NCBI GenBank assembly: GCA_028023455.1
Contig: JAQFVV010012416.1
Coordinates: forward strand, 3,763,594-3,827,593
Source: Epiperipatus broadwayi
Lineage: Eukaryota > Onychophora > Udeonychophora > Euonychophora > Peripatidae
Length of the DNA stretch: 64,000 bases
Direction of reading: 5' to 3'
Numbering within the stretch: position 1 is the stretch's first letter; each line of letters begins with the position of its first letter. The translations under genes were made by a program, and so were the position numbers. The notes beneath the pieces are model-generated. The model was not told the origin of the DNA, made no database searches, and saw only the letters and a list, made by a program, of their open reading frames with translations. Positions 46,551 to 59,088 of the stretch are shown one piece after another.

Positions 46551-47429
46551 AATTATAGTTTTTGTAATATATCAATCCCATTATACTCATTATCATTTTG
46601 TATACAATTTAAGTATATTGAATGTGAAAAATTATTGTAAATTTTAAATTCCTAATAAAAATATAAAGTCAAAGTGTCTAATTACTGCAGTTATTTATGC
46701 CTCTTTATTAATCCTTCTTAAGTATTTTCAGTCTCTCAACAGTCTGCTTGCCATGAAATCATAAATAATATTTTACATGCTGAAGAGACTTCAGAAAAAA
46801 AACCTGAAGAGTATTTTTTTTTCTTTTAAATATATATAATATCAATTCACAAAAACAAAGTCTAAATGGTATTTATGTAATAACTCTGTTAAATTTAGCT
46901 TTTATTGAAATGGAATGAGAGACAAATGGGTTAGTTGATGTTGATAAATTGGAAAATAGTTGTGGGAGGGAAATAACAAATAGATGGTTTGTAGTGATAC
47001 ATGATTATGGAAGGAGGTAAAGTTAAGCTTGGTCAGCAGGAGTTCTTGATAAATGACCTACACACACAAACTTTTGACTTTGTCCAAGGAGAAGCCATTT
47101 TACATCACATAACTTTTCCTAATAGGTTCATAAGTATATAATAATAAAGTATTACATTAGAAATACAAATATAGACAATTAAAATTAATTTGCAGCATTT
47201 TTGATATGAACTCCATACTCTCGCAAGCTATCAACCCATGGAAAAAAAGCATGATTCTCAGAATAAATCTTTGATCATCAGATAAGCCATAGAGTTTAAC
47301 ATCATAGAGAATAACTTAACCTTTTATTTAAACAACACGATTCTGAGAAATACATGTATAGTGAGAGAAGGTTTTTTTTTGCTATATCAATGGCTTATGA
47401 AAGTGTGATTGATTTCACACACACATACA
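46551..47429. other. No recognisable feature
   Basis: AT-rich; none. Confidence 0.45.
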
Positions 47430-48085
47430 CACATATATAATATAAATAAAATGTCCATTAATTAAAACAATATTGTAATCATAATAAAAATAAATATAAT
47501 GGTAATAAACTATTATAAACAGTCTTTCAATCCGCAGAAGTACTTTTGGTTAATTTCATGTTCCAAATAATGTTAATAAATTAGTGAATAATTCTAAGGA
47601 TGTCATACATGTCAAGCAGAAAAGTATTAAGGTGCAGTATTGAAAAGAGATTAAAAGAGCATGAATTGCTATATAAGTGTGTAAAAAGTAAGAATAATGG
47701 TGATTTAAAGACTGCTTCAGTTTTCTTTCATCATGAAAAAACATGTAAATATAAATTTTAATTTGATATTGAAAGTGTGAAGAGTCTTCATAAAGAGAAA
47801 AATGAAGAGAAAAACCATAATAAAAGAAAAATCAAAGAGGCAATTTTTATAAATAGGAATAAGGTGCGTTTAATAAATAAACAAGCTGCTAACATTAAAA
47901 TATGGGATTCGTGGTATTTGAATTGATGATGTTCGCTTCCATTTTGTTTTTTGAATTTAATGGCAGTCTAGGCAGGTTTAAGAAATTAACTGAAAGTGCT
48001 TCTGTGGATTGGAAGAATGTTTATAATAGTTTATTACTGTTATATTTATTATTTTTATTATAATTATATATATATATTATAGAAA
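47430..48085 (+). mobile_element. PLE fragment in a foldback (first of four)
   Basis: Arms: taataaactattataaacag, aatccgcagaagtacttt, ggttaatttcat (47500-47560) inverted at 47977-48040. The loop holds a GIY-YIG endonuclease relic on the plus strand. The right arm contains aactgaaagtgcttctg, similar to the second half of the family D motif (GAAAGTGCTT). Confidence 0.7.
47600..47926 (+). pseudogene. PLE GIY-YIG endonuclease C-terminus, decayed
   Basis: In one frame: CSIEKRLKEHELLYK (the helix after the GIY-YIG core), then KNNGDLKTASVFFHHEKTCK, one in-frame TAA, FDIESVKSLHKEKN, then HNKRKIKEAIFINRNKVRLI, with the catalytic-type Glu in KIKEAIFI, and a Trp-containing end. This is the pattern of the C-terminal endonuclease domain of Penelope-like reverse transcriptases, which nicks target DNA. 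The YIG segment upstream has decayed (SYMSSRKV). A broken copy; reverse transcriptase absent here. Confidence 0.75.
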
Positions 48086-48399
48086 CTAGTCTCAACAGTT
48101 TTACTTTCATTCTTAACCTGGGCAATTAGCTTTCATTAGCTGCTGTTCTAAGTAAAATGCTTTCTAATTAGGCAATTATAAATAGACAACTCCACACATT
48201 TTCATGTATATATAGTGCATATAAATCCGAAGTAAGAAGGGTAATGAAATATTTAAAAAAAAAGATTTAATGTTTAAAATATTATATTCATTGTTAAATA
48301 AGTATTCAATTATTACAATTTAACTTCTTTGTTTGTATGGTTTTTTTTTTAAAAAGTTAATGTAATCACAAAGAATATTAATTCCATAAATATGGAGAA

Positions 48400-49070
48400 A
48401 AACAGTAGTTAAATGACCAATGATTCACTTTAAAGATTCATATTATGAAGAAGTTACAAAACTGTTTTCTAGATGGTTACAGAATGAACTAGATTTTGGA
48501 AATTTGCAATTAGGTCATCTTTTGAATGCATTAGTATATTAAATTCTACTCAAGTAAGTAATAACTATAAAATAGCTTCTTTTGATGTTAGTAAGTTGTA
48601 TGTTTTAGTTGATCGTATTTTTTTCTGAAGATTATTCAGAATTTTCTTATTAAAAAGAATTTTGAGGAGCAAAAGACAAATGGACATTCTCAATTGGGTT
48701 AGTCAAGATATTACTGCATCTTTCAATGATCATTACTATGAATGGAACAAACATGGCCAATGGTAATTTCAGTTAGTGCTTTGAATTGTAGTCTTGAAGT
48801 TCATTGTATTGAAAAGAAATTATGCAACCTGCAATAAATGATTATAATAGCATTGTATACATTAGACATGTTGCTGTTTTGATTTGCATCCCTTTTTTTT
48901 TAAGTGTCATAGCATCGTCCGGGACACAAACCTACAACCCGGGCAACTGCCTGCAAGTGCAAGGCAGTCACGCTGACCTCTCAACCACCAATGCAAGACA
49001 TATATTCATCCCTTTGATAGTGATTTCAGACATTTTTGTTAAATTGAATGAAAATCCAAACTGAGACTGA
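48400..49070 (+). pseudogene. PLE reverse transcriptase relic, interrupted by a SINE
   Basis: NNYKIASFDVSKLYVLVDR at 48560-48616 matches the SFDV-SLY motif that opens the PLE RT active region. Then ASFNDHYYEWN (48718-48750) fits the FNGHYY- motif, next GTNMANGNFS (shifted frame, ~48748) fits G-AMGSPLS, and VYIRHVAVLICIPF (48855-48896) fits the R(Y/F)VDD region, with DD lost. The tRNA-derived SINE at 48891-49004 splits it; the reading resumes with PFDSDFRHFC. Several frame shifts and stops. Confidence 0.6.
48891..49004 (-). repeat. tRNA-derived SINE inside the PLE relic
   Basis: Same family as 26001-26115 (cattggtggttgagaggtca, gactgccttgc, ggtt-gtgtcc, tgctatgacactt and A tail on the minus strand). 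Flanking repeats catcccttt at 48888 and 49008 mark the insertion. Confidence 0.85.
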
Positions 49071-49499
49071 TAAAGAATATAATATACATTTTTTGGTCAC
49101 CTACTTTATAAAACCATTTGATTAATAATAGTAAAGATAAAAATGATCCTAAGCTTTCATATCATTTGGTTAAGTGTCAAGAACATATTTTTTCTTATGT
49201 TTACTATAAAGAATCCAGAGCAAATATTAATGTAAGAATGGTATGAAATTTGTTCTAGTCATACCTTCCGATATGTCTCCACCCAGTAAAGTTATTTTTT
49301 TAATACATAATCAAATTCATTGCTGCTTATGTTGATCTTAATCATTACCCATTCTCTAAGAAAAAATCTTTTGGGAGGCTTACAATATGATTCATAATAC
49401 TAGTCAACCATAACCATCCTCATTTCTCCTTACTATCACCAATAAACACACAATCAAAAAATTCAAATGTTATTTTATCAATATCAATTTAAAAGCCCC

Positions 49500-49890
49500 A
49501 TTCACTAGTTATTTTTGATCACAGAGAATAGTGCATGTTAACATTGAGTTCCTTTGTCATACATCTGAAGAAACAATTCATCATTTTCTGCTCCAGTGTT
49601 CTGCTCTTCTTACTTATAGAAATATCATTGAGACAATTACTAAATTGCATGCTTCCTCTATTACCATTCTCATTGACAACATAAAATAGGATTTTTTCCC
49701 TTTCATTAGGTTTACCCCTTTGGTTCCCAATATATAATTTTTGCTTCAACTCTATAGCCAGAAAATCGCAATCACTGTTTTATAAAAAAAAATTCAAAAT
49801 TAAAAGTAGACAGGACATTTGCCATAAAGACATTGCTAATGCTAGATGGAGCTTGGTTTCTCTTCTGACCCCATTGTAAGTAGATAGTTC
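49500..49890 (+). pseudogene. LINE C-terminus with CCHC knuckle, decayed
   Basis: Plus-strand peptide FLCHTSEETIHHFLLQCSAL followed by LTYRNIIETITKLHASSITI, a stop, then FFPFIRFTPLVPNI and further fragments down to DIANARWSL in another frame. C-x(2)-C-like/H-C spacing with EETIHHFLLQC is the usual zinc knuckle at the end of many LINE reverse transcriptases. The following T-rich stretch with tctagctggattgtaaatta (50012-50030) looks like the 3' UTR. A minus-strand 76-residue frame here is antisense. Clade not determined; different from the RTE-like element. Confidence 0.6.
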
Positions 49891-50099
49891 TTTACTCCCA
49901 CCCCCTTTTTTTTTACTTATGTATACATTTGATATATATATACAAAATATATCCTTTGTATTTATACACCATTTTATTTGTTTGTTCTTTTATGATATGC
50001 ATTATAACATCTAGCTGGATTGTAAATTATTTTTTCCAAGCTTGTATAAAACTTTTGCCTAATTTATATATTATAACACAATAAATGTACAATCACTTT

Positions 50100-50880
50100 T
50101 TCTTTTAAAATATATATGTTCTCCAATAATATCAACAAATTAAAAAAACATAAAAGGAAGTATAATAAAAAATAGTAGTGGGAGAGAGATATCATTGAAA
50201 ATGACTGTAAGAAGATAAAACAGTTGAAACATTGGAGTTGGTATTATATAAATGTATATATATATATGTTCAGTATTGATATAGAAAATAAAGTTTTTGA
50301 AAAGAAAAAAAAGAATTTTCTTTAATTTGTTGATATTAAAAGTAAGTTAGATCCTTCAATGTCATCAGTGTTTTTGAATCGTATTTATTTGGTTATGTTT
50401 TCAATCCTAGCGAGATAAAAATGATTTACAGTAAATGCAACGATAGGAAATGTAAAATTAAAAAAGTTTTGTTTATTAATGGCAGTAATTTTGTGATGAA
50501 TACAAAGTCTAATAGTATTAAGTACCGTTTGAAATAAGCGAAATGGAGTTACAATTTCATAACTTCCATGTGATTTGATGTATGTAATGGTCTTTTTTTT
50601 TAAAAAAATTTATAATTTCCATGTGATTTTTTTTTTTTTTTTGACAAGGGAGCTCAGCACCAAAAATGCAATTAGATTATATATTTCATTAATTATCATT
50701 TATTCCCATACTTTTTGGAATTAATATTTCTTATGATTACATTCTTGTGTTTTTAAATATATTTAGAATTTAAAAAAAAATGATGTTGTCATTAAATAAA
50801 CACTTTTATATCAAGTGATCTTATTATTTACTTGTAAATAAACATTGATATTAGAAATAATTGCAAATGGTCTTCTAATG
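50100..50880. other. No gene; short motifs only
   Basis: AT-rich with T runs at 50597 and 50622. ataaaacagttgaaacattgg at 50214 faintly resembles family C. Nothing else. Confidence 0.4.
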
Positions 50881-50884
50881 CAAA

Positions 50885-51185
50885 AATGGTACTTCTACAG
50901 TCATGCATAAGGTTTGGGGTTTAAATCCAGGCTGAAATTCTTCTTAGGAGACTTGACTAATCCCTCTGAAGTAGCTGGTCCATAACTCATCAAGCTAACC
51001 CTCTAACAATGGTCGTCAAATGAGTCTCTATGTTTAGCTAGAAATTAAACCAAGAATAGGAAACCACTCAAATTGCATTAGAAAGCAGCTAAAAAATCTG
51101 GTGAATGCTGACTGCATTACTATTTCTTTATGAGAGGCTATTTGAGAGCTTTTTGCTCTACAATTGGTTATTTCTTTAAAAAATC
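50885..51185 (+). repeat. Second SINE-like family, copy 2
   Basis: catgcataaggtttgggg and ggtttaaatccagg (box-B-like), then ttcttcttaggag, taactcatcaagctaac, gtctctatgtttagctagaa, ataggaaaccactcaaattg, aaatctggtgaatgctga and tttgctctacaattggtta, in the same order as at 40.9, 51.8 and 52.3 kb. Confidence 0.6.
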
Positions 51186-51739
51186 CATTTTATGTTTTCT
51201 ATATATTAGAAATAAATTGTACTTTTATATTCTAAGCTATAGTACCATTTATATTACATGACTTTTTTACAATGTGAGAAATAAAACAATTAATAAAATT
51301 AACTAAAATTGTTTCCTACTATTTAGTGATTCATCACATAGTATGCTAAGAGTTATTAATTTACTAACAATCCTGACCTACAATTTAAAAGTAGTATTTT
51401 ATATAATTTTCTCAATGATCTATCAATTTTAGCTAAAATTACATGTTATAATGTCGTTTTTTAATATGTTTTTAGTACACATACATAAAGATGTCATGCA
51501 TTGAATTTAAATTAATCAATAATTTTTGCTTGGAAAAAAAATATAAAAATGATTTTAAAATGTAAGTGTAGAGTGCAAAAAGAGAAGAAAAATATTATCC
51601 TGATTCTTATTCTTAAGAATTTTTATAAAAATTTCAAAAATATGATGTACTTTTTGATGCAGTTCTCAATCAAAAGTAATATACTTTATTTAATTTAGGT
51701 ATTTTGCTTAACTCTACACTATTTTGAAAAATAATGATA

Positions 51740-52020
51740 GTATATCTACTTGCCATTTCCATAAATTGGGTTTGAATCTGTCTGGAAAAAATAAAACATA
51801 CCCCCCCCCCCGATTCCAATCAGTTTTTTTTTCTTCAAGTAATTGTCTCTTATACAATTCAGCTAATCATCCGCTATTGGTTTGTAAATGGGTATCTAGC
51901 TTATCTTGGCTAGAGAGTAAAACAATGGTGGAAAACTATTCAAACCAATACTCTGCAAATGAAAGCCTTCACTTTTACCTTTTCTCTATACAGAGCCCCT
52001 AGAGAAATCTATGCTCAGAA
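51740..52020 (+). repeat. Second SINE-like family, copy 3
   Basis: gggtttgaatctgtctgg at its head, a C run at 51801-51811, ttcttcaagtaattgtc, tgggtatctagcttatct, aacaatggtggaaaactatt, and tttaccttttc. A 92-codon open frame through it has no coding character. Confidence 0.55.
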
Positions 52021-52239
52021 GTGGATTTTTTAAAGGCCTTTTTTAACCATATAAGTATAAACTTACAAAAAATTAAAAAACAAAAAATTGAGTATTGATT
52101 TTTTATTTCTAAGAATTCTAAAACACTTCTGAAAGATATTGCGTAAAACACATCTGTAAAAATTTTGTAACGAAAAAACCTTCTAGATACTTTGTTTTTA
52201 GGTGTAATTCTTAGTTGTCTGCTTAATTAAAGCACTCTA

Positions 52240-52530
52240 TTTAATCGTGCACTATTTTGTGGTCATTCTGGAAACATACTATCTTACAATTCCTACAACT
52301 GGACTAGGTAAAACTTGAAATATTTACAAGTTTCAATTCAGCTTATAATTTTTCTTTCAGGAAGCTGGCTTATGACCACTCCAGATATTAGTTGGCGAGT
52401 GGGTATCTAATTAAACTTAAAATATAAATAAGATAAGAAGCGAAACTCTTATCAAGTCAGTAATTTGCAAACTCGATGAGTAAAGATTTTTCTTTTGCTA
52501 ATCTTTTATAAGGGGCTAATGAAGAAAGTC
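52240..52530 (+). repeat. Second SINE-like family, copy 4
   Basis: tttctttcaggaagctggct, gagtgggtatctaattaaac, aagcgaaactcttatcaagt, aatttgcaaactcgatgagt and tcttttgctaatcttttat match copies 1-3 in order. Confidence 0.5.
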
Positions 52531-52557
52531 TTTGGGTTATTTATACTTTAGTTTTAT

Positions 52558-52755
52558 TTATACTAAAATAACTGGGTTCAAACTTAGTTATAAAACTATG
52601 TAATAAACTTTTCATAAATAATCATATATTTAAAATACACCTACACACGTTCCCATTATACTAAAATAACTGGGTTCAAACTTAGTTGTAAAACTTTGTA
52701 ATAAACTTTTCATAAATAATCATATATTTAAAATACATATACACACGTTCCCATT
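52558..52755. repeat. 98-bp tandem duplication
   Basis: tactaaaataactgggttca begins at 52561 and again at 52659; the two copies differ at only a few positions, so the duplication is recent. Confidence 0.95.
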
Positions 52756-52759
52756 ATAC

Positions 52760-55530
52760 ATATATAGTGAAAATTTTGATGGACAATGAAGTAAATCAAT
52801 GCATTAGTTCTTTTATTTAAACAATCTATGAAATTTCTGTACCTATTTAGTTAAAAGTTCATTTAACCATTTCTCAATCATTATCAGAAACGGGTGGAAA
52901 AAAATGCGTTTTAAAAAAAAAAAAATGCTCGATTAAAATGAATCAGTTTAAAATAAATTTATTAGCCATACTTTAAAAAGGCTATTAGTATTAATAGTTT
53001 TAGGTTACATTTCTAAATGTATAGCGATATTAAAAAATAATTTGAAAAAGGAAGTAATTACTGAAAACAAACTATATCCTCTCTTTAAACTGTAAAAGAG
53101 AACAATCAGCACATTATTCATTTTCTATTTTTTTTTTTTTCAAAAATTTATAAGAAAGTACGTTACATTTTTATTATTTTCATTTTAAAAACGGACACCC
53201 TCTTATTCTTTTATATAATAGTACGCAGAACCATATGCATGAAGAAATGTGTGTGCGCTAACATTATTTACAGTATTCAAAATTCTTCATGAAGAACTTA
53301 GAATGAATATTCTAAACTTTTCCTTTAAATTTAATTTAACAAAGCGGCCTTTTCAATTTTTTATTTCCGCATAAAAAAATTTACTTTAATTTGATTGGCT
53401 AAAATTAAATATATATTAATTTCACTAGAAGTATATATATTGTCTATTTTATATACTATTATTTTTATAGATGCACTTGATTGGTTTTGTTATTAAAACT
53501 ATATATATGCACACTAATATTTATTGTTTATAATTATTATTTATATTCTATATTTAGACCTCTTTATACAATGGTCATCTTTAGGTTGGTTTTTCTAGCG
53601 TATGCGCAGAATCTATAAAGAAAATAATACAATGAATACATTAAAATTTTTTGCATTGCTCTCATAAATTTAGTACTTTCGGAATAATTTAAAGTTAATA
53701 ATGTATTGAAATTATTTTTATTGTTTTTATTATTTAAAAATAAAGTGGAATATCAATAAATATCTGAGTAAATGTATTTATATCAAATATGCAAATAGAT
53801 AAAAGTAAATATAATTGAATAAAAATCCATTAATATGATAATAATAGTGATAGAAAAAGTATATACTTTTAAATTTTACTGGAATGTATATGTAAATAAT
53901 ATTTATGAAAGAAATTGTTACAAATTTAATATTATTGTTTATTTTATGTTTTAAAGGATTTTGGTTTTAAATGTTACGTCATTTTTTATTACAAAATCAT
54001 ACTTAAGGCAATAAAATCTGCAATAGTCTTAAAATTAATAATATGCAGAATTACTTAAGCATATATATTATATATTTACAAAAATGTTAAAAACCCAATA
54101 TTCTCCTTAGTAGTGCTTCATAATTTTAAGAGATAGCATTTAAGGGTCATGGATACTGTTGCATTAAGGACCATGTATCAGACTAATTTTTCATCATTTG
54201 CTCTGAGTGATTCTAATTTAATCCAGAAAGTGGTTTATTGGTTTCTAGAATCATTATTATATATACAAAAATGCATCTTGTGCACAAAAATGCATAGAGG
54301 ATAAATGTCGAAGCTCTAATTTCAGAGAATACTCATTTTAAAAAAGATTTAAATAGAGTTTTAATGTTGCAATTATGTGTTTGAAATAGTATACTGACAT
54401 TCAAAAAGTAAGTAAAATTGAGATTCTGCATCTCCATGACAACCCACATTGAGCATCAATATTTTCACAGAATCTTTTATACTTTTAAATGTATAATGTT
54501 GGTAATGATTGTAAATTTAATTTTAATAAAAAATCAAAATATTTTGGTTTAAGGGATCAGTGTTTGAATTTTTGCGTCAATTGCTTATTATTTATATTTA
54601 TCATAGGCTCCTCAATATTATTATTTGAAGATGGGTATAATGAAGTGTAATTATTACAATAGTGGTATTTGTCTTCAGGTGGATACAAATTTAAGCTATC
54701 CATGGCTAGCAGTGAGAAAGGGATTGTAACCAGTTATAGATGGTGGCTTGTCTGTTGGAGTAATCTTGAACATGATTATCAAATTGGTGAAATATTTTGA
54801 ACATGAAAATATTACATTTAAAGTTTTAAAAATTTGAGACAGGTATTAAGTGAAGATATAAACCACTTTGTAATTGTTTAATTGAGATAGAGGTTATATG
54901 TTTTATGTATAAAGAATTCGAAATAAAATCAAAACTCATATAACACTACAAATTTGAAATGTAGCAGTGAAACCATTGGTAATGTTTTAGAGTTTATTTT
55001 TGTGGTTAATCTGGTTGAGTTGTGAATTTGGGGTAATTTTGATTATAAAGAAGTAATAACATTGAGAAAAACTAACTTTCAATGTATATATTTTAATAAC
55101 ATATGCAAAAAAGCACAACTACAAGAATAATAAAATTAATACCACTGAAAATTGAAATAAGTTCATGTTTTGCAGCATATGAAAGAGAGAAAATGTGTTG
55201 AATAAATTATTGATAAAATAGCAACGTCAATTAAAGGTAGGTACATCTTCAATGTGTTGAAAATATGAGATGAATCAATAATGCTTCCTCTTTAATACTT
55301 TATAAACTATAATTTTAAACAGCATTAAACTGTTGCACATGCACTTTAGATTTTTAAATATAAAATGAATGAATACTAACACTTCAACAACCACATGATA
55401 AAGTCTTTGGAAAAGATAGAATGGCCATCTATCTTTTCGAACCCAAACACTTTTGTATGGGCGAATCTTAAGTGTTTGAAAGTGAAAGCGTGAAGATATT
55501 AAATAATTACTTTAAATTACTTTTACATGC
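52760..55530. other. No recognisable feature
   Basis: Nearly 2.8 kb of AT-rich sequence with T and A runs (52913, 53129). No frame over about 60 codons and no match to repeats of the window. Confidence 0.5.
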
Positions 55531-55534
55531 TTGA

Positions 55535-56397
55535 ATGTTTTCAAAAACAATCTCCCCTAGTGACATAGTTTTTGATTTAATAATAAATCTTTTACAAAAA
55601 TATTGTGTCATAATCATTGAAAATTACTGGAAATCATGTTTTTGTGTCATTTAGCCACAGGGTGAAACAATCTAAAGCATCATCCAATCACAAATTACCA
55701 CATCCTATATAGTTTTGTCAGAATAATAGGTGGTGTCAATCACACAAAAGTCTGTAAAGGTTTGTATAATGCTCTCATCTCTTGGATTTTTTTTTAAAAA
55801 ATTAATACATTAAAAATGAAAGCTTCATAGAAAGAATTGCTATAGCTTGTCACATGCCATAATTTAGCTGCATGATGCTTTAAAACAATGTAAAAAAGTA
55901 GCAATCATGGCCCATTGCATTGCTACTTTTTTACATTGTTTTAAAGCATCATGCAGCTTAAATTATGGCATGTGACAAGCTATAGCAATTCTTTCTATGA
56001 AGCTTTCATTTTTAATGTATTAATTTTATTTTTTTACATTGTTTTAAAGCATCATGCAGCTAAATTATGGCATGTGACAAGCTATAGCAATTCTTTCTAT
56101 GAAGCTTTCATTTTTAATGTATTAATTTTTTTTAAAAAATCCAAGAGATGAGAGCATTATACAAACCTTTACAGACTTTCGTGTGATTGACAGCACCTAT
56201 TATTCTGACAAAACTATATAGGATGTGGTGAATTGTGATTGGATGATGCTTTAGATTGTTTCATCCTGTGGCTAAATGACACAAAAACATGATTTCCAGT
56301 AATTGTCAATGATTATGACACAATATTTTTGTAAAAGATTTATTATTAAATCAAAAACTATGTCACTAGGGGAGATTGTTTTTGAAAACATTAAAAA
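55535..56397. repeat. Large palindrome with a duplicated inner arm
   Basis: Left arm 55535-55910 and right arm 55918-56397 are inverted almost throughout: gttttcaaaaacaatctccc / gggagattgtttttgaaaac at the ends, and catgatgctttaaaacaatg / cattgttttaaagcatcatg next to a loop of under 10 nt. The right arm contains its inner ~112 bp twice (55925-56034 and 56035-56145). Frames at 55951-56151 and 56272-56463 are read-throughs of the arms. Confidence 0.9.
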
Positions 56398-57425
56398 AAA
56401 AAACCCCTTAGAAAATATAAAAAGTACATTATGAGAACCGGATATCGCCACAGAAATAGCCATTACAAGCTAAAAGAAAATCATTTTTGTAAAAATTGTA
56501 AATGAAATATTTTAATAACACTTAATAATTTATTAACTTTTAGAATTTTTTTTTGTTTTTTTGATATAATTATTTCTAAATATATCATTTTTAATAACAT
56601 AAAATTCTAATATCTAACATTTCATTCTTCCAACTTTGTAAATAAGTACTGTGAAACCAATAACGATGTGTTTCTTCAGTAAGACTTTCAGTTAGATACT
56701 TATTTTCACAATTTTAAATTATTAATTTTTAATGTTTTATCATTCTAATTATTAGAAGGCTTGAATATTTATAATCTATCATATAAACTAATTATATAAT
56801 ATACATAAAAAAGATTTAATTGCATAAAAAAATCAAACATGGGGTTATATTAAAAATAGCAGAGACTAGAAACTATTCAAAAATTTACCAGTTGGAGTTG
56901 ACACTAATGTAGTTAATTAATGCTTTTATGTAAATAGGCCATTAAAAATATAAAAATAACAAAATAATATGTTCCATAAAATCATTTGTGATTCAATTTT
57001 TATGATTTATTGGAGCCTCAAATGCTTTAAACATATTATTTTGTTATTTTTCTATTTTTTAGTGGAGTATTTACATAAAAGCATTATTGAAAAAAAGTTC
57101 TTTTTTAAATATTATTTTATTTTTTAGTTGTAAGTAAAACATAATAATTTCAATCTAAATAAAATAAATTTCTTCATTAACTTTTTTTTATTATGTTTCT
57201 TGTTCTTTCCACAAGAGAGTGCCTGTTGTCAATGATTTTGACAACTGTATTCATTTTGATTTTGGAAAAAAAAAAAAAAAAACATAATTTTCTTATTCTT
57301 TTTACAAAATATTTGTGAAATATTAAATATTTCAGAAGAAAAATTCAGATTATAGTAGGATATATTTATTTTAATTAGTTAGGTAACTTAATATTAACCA
57401 AATTTTGCTCTATACATGTAATATT
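56398..57425. other. No recognisable feature
   Basis: AT-rich. aaaataacaaaataatatgtt near 56953 and its inverse near 57031 make a weak hairpin (about 56880-57090). No frame. Confidence 0.4.
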
Positions 57426-57427
57426 AC

Positions 57428-57510
57428 CATTGGCTTAATTGTTAAGGATTTTTCTTCAGAAAAGTAAGGTTGTGAGTTCAATCCTAAATGGAACATTCTG
57501 ACAGAAACAC
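57428..57510 (+). repeat. tRNA-like SINE head
   Basis: attggcttaattgttaagga (box A) and gtgagttcaatcctaaatgg (box B) are spaced as in a tRNA; the anticodon arm is not well paired. Likely a SINE remnant and not a tRNA gene. Confidence 0.5.
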
Positions 57511-57694
57511 AGACAGAACAAGTTAATATAAAATCATTTAATATCATTTAAAACAATGTAAAAACATTATTATATCCACTATTTAATAACAAATTATCTT
57601 AGAAATAACAGACTTGCAAAATTCATATTGAATAGTTATATTATTAAAATTTTAGAATAATAAATCAAAACTTTTTTGGTTCAAATAATTTTTT

Positions 57695-58705
57695 TATTTG
57701 TATTTATATATTGGACTATTTCCATCATCTAATATTAAGTATTGACTGTGTTGAGAAAAATGTAACTTTAAATATTCCAATTACATTCAATTGCTAGTAA
57801 TAGCACACAGGTTAGTGTATGCACAATGTTTTGAGAGGTATTGTTCTCATCTCTTTTTCAGGTGTTGCTGGCATGACAGTACTAGCATGGGAATCAAATG
57901 TGGACTGTTAAAATTTGTCAACATAGAATTTTCAAGTAATGCTCTAACCAAATGAGCCATCCTGACAAAGGTAACAGTCAGTAGAAATTTCACATACTTA
58001 TTTATAAGGTCCTCCTGATTTCTCCACTTTTTCCTAAGAGCAAAGTTGATTAGTGTTTTCCATACATTATGTATAGTCACACTAGGTTGACTTATGGAGT
58101 TATTCACCATTGTCATGTGAATGTGAAAGAATGTATATTGGTGAGACCAGTTGCTCCATTGAAAAGCAATTACAAGAACACAAACCGATGATTAGAAGAG
58201 AGAAAACAGATATGTCTAAACTAGCAGACTATACATGTACTAATGAATATATTATGTTCAAGTGGGAAAGTAGGGGGAAATATTGTATGGAAATAAAAAG
58301 GTGCAAACAAGAATATGCAAAGAAGCTTCTCACATGACAATGGAGAATAACTTCATAAGTCATGTAATGTATGACTATATGTAATGTATGAAAAACAGTA
58401 ATCAACTTTGCTCTTAGAAAAAAGTGGAGAAATCAGGACGGACATCATAGATAGCAGTTCAATATTCAAGAATCTAAGGATACAGGTTCGATGTCATACT
58501 GGTAATGTCACTGATCAGGCCAACAACACCTGAAAAAGAGACAACAATAATACCTATCAAAACATTGGGCATATACTAACCTGTGTGCTATTACTAACAG
58601 TTGAATATAATTGGAATATTGAAAAAAGGTAATTTTTTTTAAAGACATTTAATTCTTAATATTAAATGATGGAAATAGTCCAATATATTTATATAAAACT
58701 AATAA
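57695..58705 (+). mobile_element. PLE fragment in a foldback (second of four)
   Basis: Left arm 57695-58075 and right arm 58370-58700 are inverted: atattggactatttccatca / tgatggaaatagtccaatat at the ends, tagcacacaggttagt / tactaacctgtgtgcta, gatttctccactttttccta / aaaaagtggagaaatcagga inside. The loop holds a GIY-YIG endonuclease fragment on the plus strand. The right arm carries cactgatcaggccaacaaca then cctgaaaaagag, which may be a decayed hammerhead. Confidence 0.85.
58104..58337 (+). pseudogene. PLE GIY-YIG endonuclease fragment
   Basis: Open frame: CECERMYIGETSCSIEKQLQ, EHKPMIRREKTDMSKLADYT, then KWESRGKYCMEIKRCKQEYA, stop at 58335-58337. CxC followed by MYIGET-SIE--L-EHK is the hallmark of the GIY-YIG endonuclease domain fused to Penelope-like reverse transcriptases; the Cys pair before it fits the CCHH zinc site known in PLEs. 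There is no good ATG; the frame simply opens from the arm. The last part, including the catalytic Glu region, is only roughly kept and the domain end is cut where the right arm begins. Nonfunctional. Confidence 0.85.
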
Positions 58706-59043
58706 TATCATCATCACAAACCTTCAGGAAAATTCTTTTTCTTCTTCCGTTATAATTTAAAAACTAAATAAATATTCTAATACTTATAATTATTTAATAT
58801 TGTCAACATATAATAAAGGTTAATACCTACAGTTAGGAGTCAAACAGTTATACAAGTTTACAGAATGAAAACATTTTTCAAACTTAAAACTTTGTCACAA
58901 AATCTACTCATAATTAGCAATCAAATAATTACTATATAAATATGATTTGCGCTAATGACGCACACGCACACAAAGCTGAATTTTTCTAAATTATTTGTAT
59001 ATTACAATAATACAAAAATAATACAAAATAAATATGTATAAGT

Positions 59044-59088
59044 GTGGCCGAGAGCTTTCAAGGGAAACAGCCCTCATAGTCATAGCCA
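59044..59088 (-). ncRNA. Hammerhead-like motif, family D
   Basis: Minus strand: tggct/ggcca stem I (one G-T), junction atgactatga, stem II gaggg/ccctt with loop ctgttt, GAAA, stem III ag/ct, C cleavage-type base. Confidence 0.45.

Noticed and set aside
51724-52002. 92-codon plus-strand frame
   Set aside because: Covers a copy of the second SINE-like family that lacks an open frame elsewhere; includes a C homopolymer.
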